Assembly: GCA_964514285.1 (NCBI GenBank)
Contig: CAZEQC010000015.1
Location: 1 to 59,208 of the forward strand
Reading direction: 5' to 3'
Length of the DNA stretch: 59,208 nucleotides
Source: SKLM01 sp964514285
GTDB taxonomy: Bacteria; Chloroflexota; Anaerolineae; B4-G1
Shown: in pieces, positions 34,194-43,370 of the stretch
Numbering within the stretch: the first letter of the stretch is position 1
Layout: each line of letters opens with the position of its first letter
Notes under the pieces: generated by a model
The model's input: the letters and a program-made list of their open reading frames with translations, nothing else
What the model was told of the DNA's origin: nothing
Databases searched by the model: none
Program-made: the position numbers and the translations under genes

Positions 34194-34913
34194 ATGGACC
34201 CGTTGATCTTGGGAGCGCGCGAGCTGGGTATCACGCTCCACGACCGGCATCTCGCGGCTTTCGAGACATGCTACGACGCGTTGGTGACGTGGAATCAGCG
34301 GTTCAACCTGACGGCGATCACAGATTGGAAGGGGGTGTTGATTCGCCACTTTCTCGATTCTCTCTCCTGTCTAAAAGCTATGCCTCAGGCGGAGCTGGCA
34401 GCGGGGGCTCAGGTGATCGATGTCGGCACGGGCGCAGGCTATCCGGGGATCCCACTCAAGATCGTCTGCCCTGGTATGCGGTTGACGCTTCTGGAGGCCA
34501 CTCGAAAGAAGGTGACCTTCCTAGAGCATCTGATGGATCAGCTAGGGCTGGAGCACGTGCAAGCCATTCACGCTCGGTCGGAGCAGCTGGGCCAGGACCC
34601 GGCGTATCGCGAGCGGTACGATTGGGCGGTTGCTCGCGCAGTGGCGAAGATGCCCACGCTGGTCGAGTATCTGCTTCCTTTGACGCGGGTCGGCGGCGCT
34701 ACGCTGGCTCAGAAGGGCGAGGACGCCGCGGCCGAGGTGCAGGAGGCCGATCGCGCGATCTCCACGCTGGGGGGCAACGTCCGTCAGCTGGTGCCGGTCG
34801 AGTTAAGAGGTCTGGCAGAGACGCGCTATCTGGTGGTCGTGGATAAGGTGGCGCGATCGCCACAGAAGTACCCGCGTCGGCCGGGTATGCCGAAGAAGCG
34901 ACCGCTGGCGTAA
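34194..34913 (+). CDS. rsmG: 16S rRNA (guanine-N7) methyltransferase RsmG
   Basis: Methylates G527 of 16S rRNA using S-adenosylmethionine. Motifs: WNQRFNLTAITD, RHFLDSLS, VIDVGTGAGYPGIPLKI (SAM loop), LLEATRKKVTFL and VARAVAKMPTL. The start is placed at ATG 34194, seven bases after AGGAGG, giving 239 residues; ATGs at 34149 and 34161 are in frame and possible. It converges with recF, whose 3' end is 20 bases away. Confidence 0.93.
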   Translation: MDPLILGARELGITLHDRHLAAFETCYDALVTWNQRFNLTAITDWKGVLIRHFLDSLSCLKAMPQAELAAGAQVIDVGTGAGYPGIPLKIVCPGMRLTLLEATRKKVTFLEHLMDQLGLEHVQAIHARSEQLGQDPAYRERYDWAVARAVAKMPTLVEYLLPLTRVGGATLAQKGEDAAAEVQEADRAISTLGGNVRQLVPVELRGLAETRYLVVVDKVARSPQKYPRRPGMPKKRPLA

Positions 34914-34933
34914 CGGACAGATCTGTAGGCCCG

Positions 34934-36184
34934 TCAGACGCTCTCGGCTGGCCCATCGCGGTGGACCAGTCCCCCTTCTACCTCCCAGGTCACCGCCTTC
35001 TTCAGGAAGCGGACGCTAAACATCTCCGGGTCGGTGGCCGTGAGGATGGCTTGCTCCACCCCGTTGATGTGCTCCAGCAGGTAGGCGCGACGGGTCTTAT
35101 CGAGCTCTGCCAGCACCTCGTCGAGCAGAAGGACGGGACTCTCGCGCGTCTGATCGTTCATCCACCGCAATTCGGCAAGCTTCAGGGAGAGCACCGCTGT
35201 GCGCTGTTGGCCGCGCGAGCCGTAGATGCCCAGGTCGACGTCGTGAGTGCCCAAGGCAGGGCTGCCGGCGACGAAGCGGATCTCGTCGCGGTGGGGACCG
35301 AAGACGGTCACCCCGCGTGCGATCTCCTCCGATCGACGCTCAACCAGGGCCCTGCGGTAGATCTCCGCCAGCTCCTCCACGTCAAGGTCGGCGGGCGGTC
35401 TCTCTATCTTCTTCAGGTCCATGCCTACCTGCGCCTTCAGAGCTGGCGGTGTGGAGGGGTCGAAGTTCGGAACGTAATCGAGCCGCAGCCACTCCTTCGT
35501 CCCTGTGAGTTGCTCGTGAATGCGTCGGACGCGCTTTGAGAGGTCTTCGAGGAAGGCTCGTCGGCGGCTGGCGATGAGAACCCCATGCTGCGCCAAGATT
35601 CTCTCAAAGGGCGCCAGCTGGGCCGGGTTTCCCCCTTCGTCTCGCACGTGTCGCAGCGCTGCATTGCGCTGACGCAGAGCTTTGGTGTAGCTGCTCAGAG
35701 CCTCACCGTAGGTCTCGTCCACCTGGGAGAGGACGTCGTTCATATACCGCCGTCGTCCCGAGGGCGATCCGGCGACCAGGTCGACGTTCTGGGGCGTGAA
35801 CAAGACCACGTTGAGCTTCTCACTCAGGCCCGACCGCCGCTTCTGTGTCCGGTCGACGCGAATGGTCTTCTGGAGCCGCGTGGTGCCGTTCGACAGCTTC
35901 CGTTTCTCCAGTGCGATCTCCAGTTCAATGGTTCGGTGCCTTCGCTCGATCTCTGCCCAGACACGGGCATAGGGCAGGCCCTCCGCCTCGGCCTGCCACC
36001 GTATCAGCTCCCGATCAGAGCCGGTCAGGGGCGACGACCCGGCTGCCAGGAGGTAGATGGCCTCCAAGAGGCTGGTCTTGCCTTGTGCGTTGCCCCCATA
36101 GAGAAGCAGAGGCTCTTCGGGTAGGGTCAGCTCCAGCCGGGCATAGTTGCGGAAGTTGGTCAAGCTGAGGTACTCAATGTGCAT
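34934..36184 (-). CDS. recF: DNA replication and repair protein RecF
   Basis: 416 residues from ATG 36184. SMC-like ATPase that loads RecA at gaps with RecO and RecR. Begins MHIEYLSLTNFRNYARLEL; Walker A GGNAQGKTS, the middle domain with GSPSGRRRYMND, signature SRGQQRTAVLSLKLAEL and Walker B LLLDEVLAELD. A TTG five codons upstream is rejected because TACAAT overlaps it. It is not beside dnaA-dnaN-gyrB here. Confidence 0.94.
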   Translation of the reverse strand: MHIEYLSLTNFRNYARLELTLPEEPLLLYGGNAQGKTSLLEAIYLLAAGSSPLTGSDRELIRWQAEAEGLPYARVWAEIERRHRTIELEIALEKRKLSNGTTRLQKTIRVDRTQKRRSGLSEKLNVVLFTPQNVDLVAGSPSGRRRYMNDVLSQVDETYGEALSSYTKALRQRNAALRHVRDEGGNPAQLAPFERILAQHGVLIASRRRAFLEDLSKRVRRIHEQLTGTKEWLRLDYVPNFDPSTPPALKAQVGMDLKKIERPPADLDVEELAEIYRRALVERRSEEIARGVTVFGPHRDEIRFVAGSPALGTHDVDLGIYGSRGQQRTAVLSLKLAELRWMNDQTRESPVLLLDEVLAELDKTRRAYLLEHINGVEQAILTATDPEMFSVRFLKKAVTWEVEGGLVHRDGPAESV

Positions 36185-36190
36185 AGCAGT

Positions 36191-36219
36191 ATTGTACAAT
36201 GAGAGAGGCCAGCTGGAAA
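36191..36219 (-). promoter_or_regulatory. Promoter of recF, leaderless geometry
   Basis: On the minus strand: TTTCCA (36219-36214), 17-bp spacer, TACAAT (36196-36191). The ATG of recF is six bases after the -10. No Shine-Dalgarno is seen. Confidence 0.6.
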
Positions 36220-36327
36220 GATCAGGGCGAGACCAGAGAGAGGAGCGGGGCGATCCTAAGGCTGGGCGAACGCGACGATGACCAGATTGCGGTAGCTTCG
36301 ATGGCGCCGGCGGGCAGCATTCGGCGT

Positions 36328-37275
36328 TTAGGCACAGCTCTCTTTCTTGGTCAAGGCCCAGGCGATGCGAGCGGCGACGCGGGCGTTGTTGATCAGCAAG
36401 GCCTCGTTGGCGCGTTGCGCCCTGCCGTCGGTCAACGTGACCATACGCGCCAGGAGGAAGGGCGTTACCTCTTTGCCCCTGATATCCGCCTGATCAGCCT
36501 CCTCGATTGCCTGATCGATAGCTCCCTCGGCCACCTCCGCGGGCATGGCCTCGGCCTGGGGGACGGGAACGCAGACCAGAAGCGCGGTCGGGAGGTCAAG
36601 GCCGTCCCTCGCTCGTGCCAGGCGAGCCACCGCCCCCGCCGTGTCGACGGTGACGTCGACCCCCAGGCCTGAGTGCTGGCTGTAAAAGGCCGGGAATTCC
36701 TCCGTGCCGTAGCCGACCACTGGAACCCCGCGGGTCTCCAGGATCTCCAAGGTGTGGGGCAGGTCGAGGATCGCTTTGGCGCCGGAGCAGACGACGATGA
36801 TCGGAATGGAGCCTAGAGCTTTCAGATCGGCGGAGACGTCCTCTGGGTGCCCACGATGGACGCCGCCGATGCCGCCTGTGGCGAAGACCTCAATGCCGAC
36901 GAAATGGGCCAGGTGCATGGTCGCCGCGACGGTGGTCCCCCCGGTGACGCCCTGGGCCAGCGCAATGGGCAGGTCCCGCAGGCTGATCTTGCGTGGGCGC
37001 CGGGTCGACGGCCCGGCGGCGGCGAGGGACGCGAGATGAGCCAGGTCCTCGTCCGAGAGCCCAACGTGAGGCTCGCCGTTGAGAAGGGCGATGATGGCCG
37101 GGGTGGCACCCTCCTGACGAACCGCGACCTCGATGCGGCGGGTGATCTTCAGGTTGGCGGGATAGCTGAGGCCGTGGGTGATGAGGGCCGACTCGAGGGC
37201 TACGACGGGCTCTCCACGCGCGAGGGCCTCCGCGACGAGTGACTGGACGCGTGTTGGTCTCACAGCTAGGCTCAC
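36328..37275 (-). CDS. psuG: Pseudouridine-5'-phosphate glycosidase
   Basis: 315 residues from GTG 37275, which overlaps the stop of the upstream gene (GTGA). Cleaves pseudouridine 5'-phosphate to uracil and ribose 5-phosphate. Motifs: VALESALITHGLSYPAN, GVTGGTTVAATMHLA, VFATGGIGGVHRG and VCSGAKAILDLPHTLE, which carry the catalytic Lys and metal ligands. A long in-frame extension upstream of GTG is arginine/proline-rich shadow of the next gene. No PsuK kinase is adjacent. Confidence 0.92.
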   Translation of the reverse strand: MSLAVRPTRVQSLVAEALARGEPVVALESALITHGLSYPANLKITRRIEVAVRQEGATPAIIALLNGEPHVGLSDEDLAHLASLAAAGPSTRRPRKISLRDLPIALAQGVTGGTTVAATMHLAHFVGIEVFATGGIGGVHRGHPEDVSADLKALGSIPIIVVCSGAKAILDLPHTLEILETRGVPVVGYGTEEFPAFYSQHSGLGVDVTVDTAGAVARLARARDGLDLPTALLVCVPVPQAEAMPAEVAEGAIDQAIEEADQADIRGKEVTPFLLARMVTLTDGRAQRANEALLINNARVAARIAWALTKKESCA

Positions 37276-38459
37276 CCCAGGAGCTCGGCGCCCAGCTGGG
37301 CATAGACGGCAGCAGCGGCGTAGACGTCTTCCAACCGGACGTGTTCGTCGGCGGTGTGAGCCAGCTTCTCTTCGCCCGGTCCGAAGCCCACGGTGGGGAT
37401 GTTGGCCTGGCCCGCGGTGTAGATTCCCTCCGTCGAGAAGCCCCAGCAGGTGATCTGGGGGCGACGTTTGAGCTGCGCCTGAGCGGCTCGCACGGCGGTT
37501 TGGACGAGGGGGTGGTCGCTGGCGATCACCCAGGCGGGGTAGAATTCGCGTGTGCGACACTGGTATCCGGTATAGCTGGTCGCCCGATAGCTGGTCACCT
37601 CCACGTCGGCTTTGACGCCCTCACGGGCGATCACCCGCTGTACCTCGGAGAGCGCCTTCGTCTCGTTCTCACCCAGCGTGAGCCGGCGATCAATGATCAG
37701 GGCGCAGCGGTCGGGGACCGCATTGCGGCTGCCGGCGGTGGATGATATATCGGTCACAGCTAGGGTCCCGGGGCCGAGGAAATCATCCTCCCCGAGCTGC
37801 TCCGCCAGCAGCTCGAGCCCGAAGACGAGTCGCGCGGCGATGTAGATGGCGTTCTCGCCCAGCCGGGGGCTGGCGGCGTGGGCCGATTTTCCCCGAGCCA
37901 CGACGCGCATCTCTAACCGTCCACGTTGACCGCGGCTTACGTTGAGGTTGCTTGGCTCGCCCAGCACGACCCAATCGACTTCGAGGCCACTTTCCTCCAT
38001 CAGCACCCGTGTCCCAAGTCCCTCGCACACCTCCTCTTGGACGACGCAGGCGACCAACAGATTGCCCTGAAGGCTCATTCCTGCCTCGTGGAGCAGCTTG
38101 GCACCGTAGACCATAGCTGCCAGGCCTCCTTTCATGTCGCAGGAGCCCAGCCCGTGAAGAAGGCCGTCGTGGACCTCTGCCCCGAAGGGATCGTGGGTCC
38201 ACGCATCCGGGCTGCTGACGCGCACTGTGTCCATATGCGCGTTGAGCATGAGCGTCGGCCCCTGTGAACGACCGATGCGGCCGACAACGTTACCTATCGA
38301 GTCGGTGCGCACGTCGGAGAAGCCGAGCTTCTCCATCTCCTGGACGATCCGCTCCGCCACGGCACCCTCCTCGGAGGAAGGGCTGGGTGTTCGGACCAGG
38401 TCGCGAAGGAAGGTCAGTAGGTCGGCTCGATCACGCGTGGAAAGTCTGAATGGTTTCAT
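37272..38459 (-). CDS. M20 family metallohydrolase, YgeY-like
   Basis: 395 residues from ATG 38459. Di-zinc peptidase fold: LNAHMDTV (first His/Asp), GSCDMKGGLA (bridging Asp), VQEEVCEGLGT (Glu-Glu) and HTADEHV near the C-terminus (last His). The flavour (DRRLTLGE, RGQRGRLE) is that of YgeY, a deacylase-like enzyme of purine/selenium-linked catabolism, more than ArgE or DapE; the substrate is not certain. First gene of the leftward psuG-recF group. An upstream ATG-less extension overlaps the promoter. Confidence 0.86.
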   Translation of the reverse strand: MKPFRLSTRDRADLLTFLRDLVRTPSPSSEEGAVAERIVQEMEKLGFSDVRTDSIGNVVGRIGRSQGPTLMLNAHMDTVRVSSPDAWTHDPFGAEVHDGLLHGLGSCDMKGGLAAMVYGAKLLHEAGMSLQGNLLVACVVQEEVCEGLGTRVLMEESGLEVDWVVLGEPSNLNVSRGQRGRLEMRVVARGKSAHAASPRLGENAIYIAARLVFGLELLAEQLGEDDFLGPGTLAVTDISSTAGSRNAVPDRCALIIDRRLTLGENETKALSEVQRVIAREGVKADVEVTSYRATSYTGYQCRTREFYPAWVIASDHPLVQTAVRAAQAQLKRRPQITCWGFSTEGIYTAGQANIPTVGFGPGEEKLAHTADEHVRLEDVYAAAAVYAQLGAELLG

Positions 38460-38505
38460 AGTTCGATTTCTGCTTCGACTAGCTTGTGGCCCTAATACAG
38501 ATAAG

Positions 38506-38534
38506 ATGATACTATGAGTTGAGTGGACGGACAA
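38506..38534 (-). promoter_or_regulatory. Promoter of the M20 hydrolase-psuG operon
   Basis: Minus strand: TTGTCC (38534-38529), 17-bp spacer, TATCAT (38511-38506), about 47 bases before the start codon. Confidence 0.6.
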
Positions 38535-38594
38535 GCTGACCGGGATATGGACCTTCCCTCATAATCGCTGCGTCGTCCCCGCATGAGCGTCGGA

Positions 38595-38623
38595 TTGTCG
38601 GAACCTGGGGGCGGTGCTATAAT
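38595..38623 (+). promoter_or_regulatory. Promoter of the AmaP-like gene
   Basis: TTGTCG (38595-38600), 17-bp spacer, TATAAT (38618-38623). The 331-base gap between the divergent genes holds this and the opposite promoter; nothing else is seen. Confidence 0.75.
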
Positions 38624-38790
38624 AGAATGCAAGGTTGAGCGCGCGGGGCTGTTCCGAGTGAGAGGGACCGCAATCTGACGACAAGGGATCCGGTCGGCTC
38701 GAGCCCAGGCCACCCCGATCGTGCTCGCCGTTGCCATCGCCTTACTGACCGATACGCTTGAGCTATTGCTGCTGAACAGGAGGTTGGACA

Positions 38791-39453
38791 ATGAACACCT
38801 TTAATCGAGTCGCGCTCGTGCTGCTGCTGCTCCTTGCGATGGTGCTTTGCTCTGTAGCCTTCATCGTGCCGCTGCGGACGTTGCAGACGATCGCCGTGCA
38901 GGCAGACACCCTGGCGGATCTGCTTGCCCGGGTCAGGCCGGTGGTGCGTCTTCCCGTTGGTATCCTGGTGGTCATGATCGTAGATCTGCTTGGGATTCTC
39001 CTGATCGTGCTGGAGGTCAGACGACCGACGGTCAAGTCAATCCAGGTCGAGCAGGCGGCCGGTGGCGAGGTGACGCTCAGTGTGGCTTCCATCGCCGATC
39101 AACTCAAGGCGGAGATCGATCAGCTTCCGGAGATCCTGCAGGTGAAGCCGAAGGTATCCGCGAAGCGTAACGGGGTCATGGTGGAGGTCGATGCAAAGAT
39201 CGCGGCGCAGGCTGGCGTCCCGAACAAGGCTGAGCGGATCGTCGAGGCCATTCGCCACGTCGTGGAGCAGAAAATGGGCCTCAAGCTGGCCCGCCCGCCG
39301 AAAGTCAATATTGAGGCGGTCCGTCGTGCATCCAGTGGGCGGCGAAAAGTCGAGAAGTCCAAGCCCACGTCGATGCCGACTCCACCACCCGAGTCCTCGA
39401 TCAATTCGGTGACTCCGAAGGTGGATGCTGAAGAGGAGGACGAGCTTCCCTGA
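38791..39453 (+). CDS. AmaP-like membrane anchor (Asp23/alkaline-shock family)
   Basis: 220 residues behind an AGGAGG site. Two membrane helices (about 6-28 and 55-76) form a hairpin, followed by a domain of about 100 residues (GGEVTLSVASIADQLKAEI...) of the Asp23/AmaP type, and a Pro/Ser-rich acidic tail. AmaP anchors Asp23-type proteins to the membrane in Gram-positive bacteria; an Asp23 gene is not nearby. It precedes scpB. Confidence 0.72.
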   Translation: MNTFNRVALVLLLLLAMVLCSVAFIVPLRTLQTIAVQADTLADLLARVRPVVRLPVGILVVMIVDLLGILLIVLEVRRPTVKSIQVEQAAGGEVTLSVASIADQLKAEIDQLPEILQVKPKVSAKRNGVMVEVDAKIAAQAGVPNKAERIVEAIRHVVEQKMGLKLARPPKVNIEAVRRASSGRRKVEKSKPTSMPTPPPESSINSVTPKVDAEEEDELP

Positions 39454-39497
39454 GTGGGCTCGGGACAAGCGCCTCGTACGTTTGATCGCCAGGTCAG

Positions 39498-40097
39498 ATG
39501 AAGGCGATCAAGTTCAGGGGCCGTCTCGCTGTTGGACGTAAATTGAGCTATGTTGTGAAGAACGATCACGAGCCCCTAGACCTGACAGCCCGAGTGGAGA
39601 GCGTGCTCTTCGTGGCGGAGGAGCCGATCTCCACTCACCGTTTAGCGCAGGTGCTGGAGGTCACGCCTGAAAGAATCGAACAAGCCCTCGATGTCTTGTC
39701 GTCCTGCTATGCGGGTCGAGGCCTGCGGTTGCAGCAGGTTAATGGTGGCGTGCAGCTCACCACGGCGCCAGAGGCGGCTCCTCACGTCGAGCGCTTTCTG
39801 GGCTTGCAGGCCCGCGTGCACCTCTCACAGGCGGCCTTGGAGGCCCTGGCCATCGTTGCCTATCGCCAGCCCATCACCCGGCCTGAGATCGAGGCGATCC
39901 GCGGCGTTGGGTCCGACAGCGTGCTCCGAACGCTGTTGAAAGCCGGTCTGATCGACCGCGTCGGGCGGGCCGACGATGTCGGTCGTCCTTTCCTCTACGG
40001 CACCACGCCGGAGTTCCTTCAGCACTTTGGGCTTCAGAACCTGGACGATCTGCCGACGCTGGGAGAGGACACCGAGATGGTACAAAAGTCCCCTTGA
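39498..40097 (+). CDS. scpB: Segregation and condensation protein B
   Basis: 199 residues with tandem winged-helix domains. LTARVESVLFVAEEPIS, LSQAALEALAIVAYRQPITRPEIE (given in parts: LSQAALEALAIVAYRQP, ITRPEIEAIRGV) and GRPFLYGTT are characteristic. With ScpA and SMC it condenses and segregates the chromosome. scpA is not adjacent. No clear ribosome site is seen before ATG 39498; a GTG at 39555 in frame is an alternative that would fit the core domain equally well. Confidence 0.9.
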   Translation: MKAIKFRGRLAVGRKLSYVVKNDHEPLDLTARVESVLFVAEEPISTHRLAQVLEVTPERIEQALDVLSSCYAGRGLRLQQVNGGVQLTTAPEAAPHVERFLGLQARVHLSQAALEALAIVAYRQPITRPEIEAIRGVGSDSVLRTLLKAGLIDRVGRADDVGRPFLYGTTPEFLQHFGLQNLDDLPTLGEDTEMVQKSP

Positions 40098-40338
40098 TTC
40101 CTGCCCCTCTATCCTGGTAAACTATCATACATAAGAAGTCATTCCAGCGTCTGACTGGGGTCCGGGCGTTCTCCTCCCTGCGTGGCAGAAGGCGGCGGGA
40201 CGCGGTCACCAGCAGCCGGAGCAATTACGTCGGGCATATGGACCGATGGTGAAGCGCAGTAATGTGCTTTGGTCATCGGCTCTGCATTGGCCCTGCTTTG
40301 AAGTCTAGCTATGTCCCGCAGCTCTGTAGGAGGTGGCA

Positions 40339-40731
40339 GTGGATGCCAACGTTCTGATTGTCGATGATAGCCCGGTGATGGTGAACACGTTAAGCAGCAT
40401 TCTCTCGAGCCAGGGGTTCTGTGTGGCGACCTGTGACGACGGAGAGACCGGCTGGAACCATCTCATGGCTGGGACAAGAGGTAAGGTGCCCATGCCGGAT
40501 GTTCTGCTGCTCGATCTCAACATGCCTGGGATAGATGGGCTCACGCTTCTCGGTCGGATACGCCAAGAGGAGCAGCTGGCCCGCCTGCCGGTCATCATCA
40601 TCACCGCTGAGACGGACATGAAGACGCGAACCGAGGCCTTGGGAGCCGGGGCCGATGACTATCTCTCGAAGCCGGTCGAGCTCTCGGATCTGTTGACGCG
40701 CGTTAAGGCCTGTTCCACCAGGAACGCCTGA
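40339..40731 (+). CDS. Receiver-only (CheY-like) response regulator
   Basis: About 130 residues, a single receiver domain. The acidic pair (IVDDSP), phosphoacceptor Asp (LLLDLNMPGIDG), Thr (IITAET) and Lys (LSKPVE) are all present. No output domain. GTG 40339 is favoured, as AGGAGG (40328-40333) would overlap the other GTG at 40333. Partner kinase unknown; the kinases at 560 and 4118 are 34 kb away. Confidence 0.88.
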   Translation: MDANVLIVDDSPVMVNTLSSILSSQGFCVATCDDGETGWNHLMAGTRGKVPMPDVLLLDLNMPGIDGLTLLGRIRQEEQLARLPVIIITAETDMKTRTEALGAGADDYLSKPVELSDLLTRVKACSTRNA

Positions 40732-40818
40732 GACTAACCCGTACCTTAGCAGAGAAAAAGCCACTCACCTTGTAGCTCTTTGACCCCTCGACGTTTCTTA
40801 GGCCGCTGAGTCGCTCGG

Positions 40819-41052
40819 CTACTGCTCTTCGATGAGGGCCCTTGCTTCCTCGGCTTGCCCCTGGGGTACGAGAAGGCGGACCTCCCCTAGTCCGTCTACA
40901 GTGATGCCGTAGACTGGTCCAAGGCTCTCGTAGTCCAGCAGGACCGGGATGCCCTCTGCTTCCAGCTTCGCCTTGAGCACCTGGGCCTTCATCAGCCCCG
41001 CAACGGTGCGGATAACGGTCAAATCTGGAAAGCGCGATGATCGTTTTCTCAC
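40819..41052 (-). CDS. DUF2007-like small protein
   Basis: 77 residues starting with GTG after AAGGAGAT. It has the ferredoxin-like pattern of DUF2007 proteins (LTVIRTVAGLMKAQVLKAKLEAEGIPV, given in parts: VAGLMKAQVLKAKLEAEG; VRLLVPQGQAEEARALIEE), which are thought to be signal-transduction-related; function is not established. Convergent with the receiver gene and divergent from the gene at 41201. Confidence 0.8.
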   Translation of the reverse strand: MRKRSSRFPDLTVIRTVAGLMKAQVLKAKLEAEGIPVLLDYESLGPVYGITVDGLGEVRLLVPQGQAEEARALIEEQ

Positions 41053-41130
41053 GGGTGATCTCCTTCCAAGGCAAGTTATGCGCCTGGCGTTTCGTATGTC
41101 TGGCTGCTAGTGTGCCCCGGATTGGTCTAT

Positions 41131-41158
41131 TTGTCAAATGGGTTGAAACTGGTATAAT
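41131..41158 (+). promoter_or_regulatory. Promoter of the two-gene cassette
   Basis: TTGTCA (41131-41136), 16-bp spacer, TATAAT (41153-41158). Confidence 0.7.
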
Positions 41159-41200
41159 TCGAAATGGTGTGTTGACGAAGGTTATGGAGGAAATAGCAAC

Positions 41201-42781
41201 TTGATTCAAAGGAAGACTCAGAGTTCGAGCTACTGGGCCGACTACGCGATTGGTTCTGAGGATCTTCAGTATCTTAGCACGTTGCTCGTCGAGGATGAGT
41301 TGCCGCGTTCCGTAGAGAAACTGAGCCAGGCGTTGGTGCTTCACCACGCTCGGCAGGAAGATGCGCTCATCGAGCGGGCGCTCTCGGAAGGGACCCCCTA
41401 TCGTCCCAAGCGCAGCTATGAGGTGGGTGAGCGGGTGGTCTTCCCGGTGCTTGGTTACCGAGCGGGCGAGGTTGTCAACGTCCGACCTGGCCACAACCCC
41501 GAGTATGATCCTTTCAAGGTCATCGAGGTCGCCTTCGACGAGGGGGAGGAGCGCGAGTTCGCGGCCGAATTTGAGAATGGACATCCTCTCAACGAGAAGA
41601 AGGCGACAGCTGTAGATGCCGAGGATCTGCGTTCCCCTGAGGAGCTGGCCACGCTTTATGGCCCCAAGCTTGAGGATCGGCTGGAGGAGCGGCTGGAGGC
41701 GGAACCCGACTTCATCCGCCTGGCCAATAGGTGGTTCCGCAAGGACCTGCTGGTCGATGTGCACGAGGGGCACCTCAACCTAGCAGAGGCGGTGTTGGAC
41801 GTGGCCGGAGGAGGGCCTCTGCCCACCGAAGCGCTGTTGGGCGACGTGGAGCTCCCGGAGGAGATCTCGCCGCAGCTGCGCGTCTTCTCTCTGAACTACG
41901 CTCTGCAGCAGGACCGGCGATTCGACGAGGTTGGACCAGCTGGGCAGGTGCTATGGTATCTGCGGCGTCTGGAGCCAGAGGCGATCGAATCCACGCCGCT
42001 ATATCTCCAGTATGAGCCGCTGGCGTATGAGCCCCCTCTTCTGACCAGCGAGATGCGGTCGCTGGAGAGGGCGTTGGACGACGAATGGTCGGATCTGGAA
42101 CCGCCGGAGGCGGTATCGGAGCCGGTCGAGGTGGTGCTCATCTATCCCCATTGGCGATCGGGCACCTTGCCGCTTTCCAGCCGGCTGTCTCAAATCTTCC
42201 CCACCGCCCGCACAGAGCGGATTCGGTTCACGTTTGTCGACGGTGACACGGGGGAGGAGATGCCGGGCTGGGTTGTCGAGGATGATCGATATGCCTACGG
42301 CTTGGAAGACTGGTACCGGGAGAACAGCTTCCCTGTTGGGGCCTACCTGGAGGTCTCTCAGGGCGAAGAGCCGGAGAGGGTGGTTGTGCGGCCTCGTAAT
42401 CGTCGGTCAAGAAAAGAGTGGGTCCGTGTGGCCTCAGGGCGGGACGGCAAACTGGCCTTCGAGATGCACAAGGAAGAGATCAACTGCGACTACGATGAGT
42501 TGACGGTCTTGACAACGGGCGATCTTGAGGGCCTAGAACGATTGTGGAAGCGAGTGCAGCAGGAGGGTCGTTCCCTGGCCGACGTCGTTGGAGAGGTTTT
42601 CCCCGAGCTGGTGAAGCTCAGCCCGCAGGGAAACGTCCATGCGGCAACACTCTACAGCGCGGTCAACGTCATGATGCGCACGCCACCTGGCCCCCTGCTG
42701 GAGGTGTTGGTCACCAGCGACAAGTACGCGCCAGTTGGGGACAATTACTGGGTTCTGCACGCTGGAGCGAGTGGAGCATAA
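41201..42781 (+). CDS. Large acidic soluble protein, unrecognised
   Basis: 526 residues, TTG start nine bases after GGAGGAAA. No signal peptide and no membrane helix; strongly acidic. Residues 70-125 (SYEVGERVVFPVLGYRAGEVV...) look like an SH3-like/CarD-type beta barrel, and the C-terminal half has beta-rich segments (RVVVRPRNRRSRKEWVRV) plus a Leu-rich helical tail. I do not recognise a family. It is followed eight bases later by a smaller protein with a winged-helix-like end; the two form a cassette with its own promoter and terminator. Confidence 0.75.
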   Translation: MIQRKTQSSSYWADYAIGSEDLQYLSTLLVEDELPRSVEKLSQALVLHHARQEDALIERALSEGTPYRPKRSYEVGERVVFPVLGYRAGEVVNVRPGHNPEYDPFKVIEVAFDEGEEREFAAEFENGHPLNEKKATAVDAEDLRSPEELATLYGPKLEDRLEERLEAEPDFIRLANRWFRKDLLVDVHEGHLNLAEAVLDVAGGGPLPTEALLGDVELPEEISPQLRVFSLNYALQQDRRFDEVGPAGQVLWYLRRLEPEAIESTPLYLQYEPLAYEPPLLTSEMRSLERALDDEWSDLEPPEAVSEPVEVVLIYPHWRSGTLPLSSRLSQIFPTARTERIRFTFVDGDTGEEMPGWVVEDDRYAYGLEDWYRENSFPVGAYLEVSQGEEPERVVVRPRNRRSRKEWVRVASGRDGKLAFEMHKEEINCDYDELTVLTTGDLEGLERLWKRVQQEGRSLADVVGEVFPELVKLSPQGNVHAATLYSAVNVMMRTPPGPLLEVLVTSDKYAPVGDNYWVLHAGASGA

Positions 42782-42789
42782 TTCTGTCT

Positions 42790-43236
42790 ATGGCTGAGAT
42801 GACGATTCCTGCATCCCTGCGCGAGGTGGTCAAACCGACCCTAGATACCCCTCTTCACATCGACTACGATTGGTGGGACTGGAACAACCGAGATATCGGC
42901 ATAGAGCTACAGTCTCACCTCTGTCGGGAGCACAAGGAGGCCTTCGGCCAGTCGGTTGGTGCCGAGGAGAAGATTGACTGGGTCGACGAGCAGACCGGTG
43001 AGGTGCGCCGCGTGAACGGCCTGCAGCACGTCCTGCACATCCATTGCAGCAAGCAGCCGGACTACATCAACGATGATCTATCGCTGGTCGACGCTGTCTT
43101 CCGCGTCTTCCTGGCCAGGGGTAACAAACCGCTGTCCGCTAGGGAGTTGGGCAGCGTCACGGGGCGGTATCCAGAGAGAATTCTGCGGACGCTGACTGGG
43201 AAGCGGGTCTACAAGGGCATCCGTCCCGTTCGGTAG
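42790..43236 (+). CDS. Small protein with winged-helix-like C-terminus, unrecognised
   Basis: 148 residues from ATG 42790. N-terminal half contains IDYDWWDWNNRDIGIELQ and two histidine-rich strands (HVLHIHCSKQP); the last 55 residues (VDAVFRVFLARGNKPLSA, then GRYPERILRTLTGKRVYKG) look like a winged helix of the HARE type seen in DNA-binding proteins. Assignment is tentative. Partner of the 526-residue protein upstream. No ribosome site is obvious, so translation is probably coupled. Confidence 0.7.
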   Translation: MAEMTIPASLREVVKPTLDTPLHIDYDWWDWNNRDIGIELQSHLCREHKEAFGQSVGAEEKIDWVDEQTGEVRRVNGLQHVLHIHCSKQPDYINDDLSLVDAVFRVFLARGNKPLSARELGSVTGRYPERILRTLTGKRVYKGIRPVR

Positions 43237-43264
43237 TTTCTCCGGGTTCTCACCTTTTGTCATC

Positions 43265-43299
43265 AGCGCCACGCCTGGTCGTGGCGCTTTCTCTTTTTC
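43265..43299 (+). terminator. Terminator of the two-gene cassette
   Basis: Arms AGCGCCACG (43265-43273) and CGTGGCGCT (43280-43288), 6-nt loop, then TTCTCTTTTT. Confidence 0.88.
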
Positions 43300-43370
43300 T
43301 TTGAGGCTAATGGTGCACCCGGCGAGCATGGTGAGGCGACACGGGTGGGCGGGGCTGCTAATTCGATTGC

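Noticed and set aside
40333..40338. GTG 40333 as start of the receiver gene
   Set aside because: The AGGAGG ribosome site would overlap it; GTG 40339 is spaced properly.
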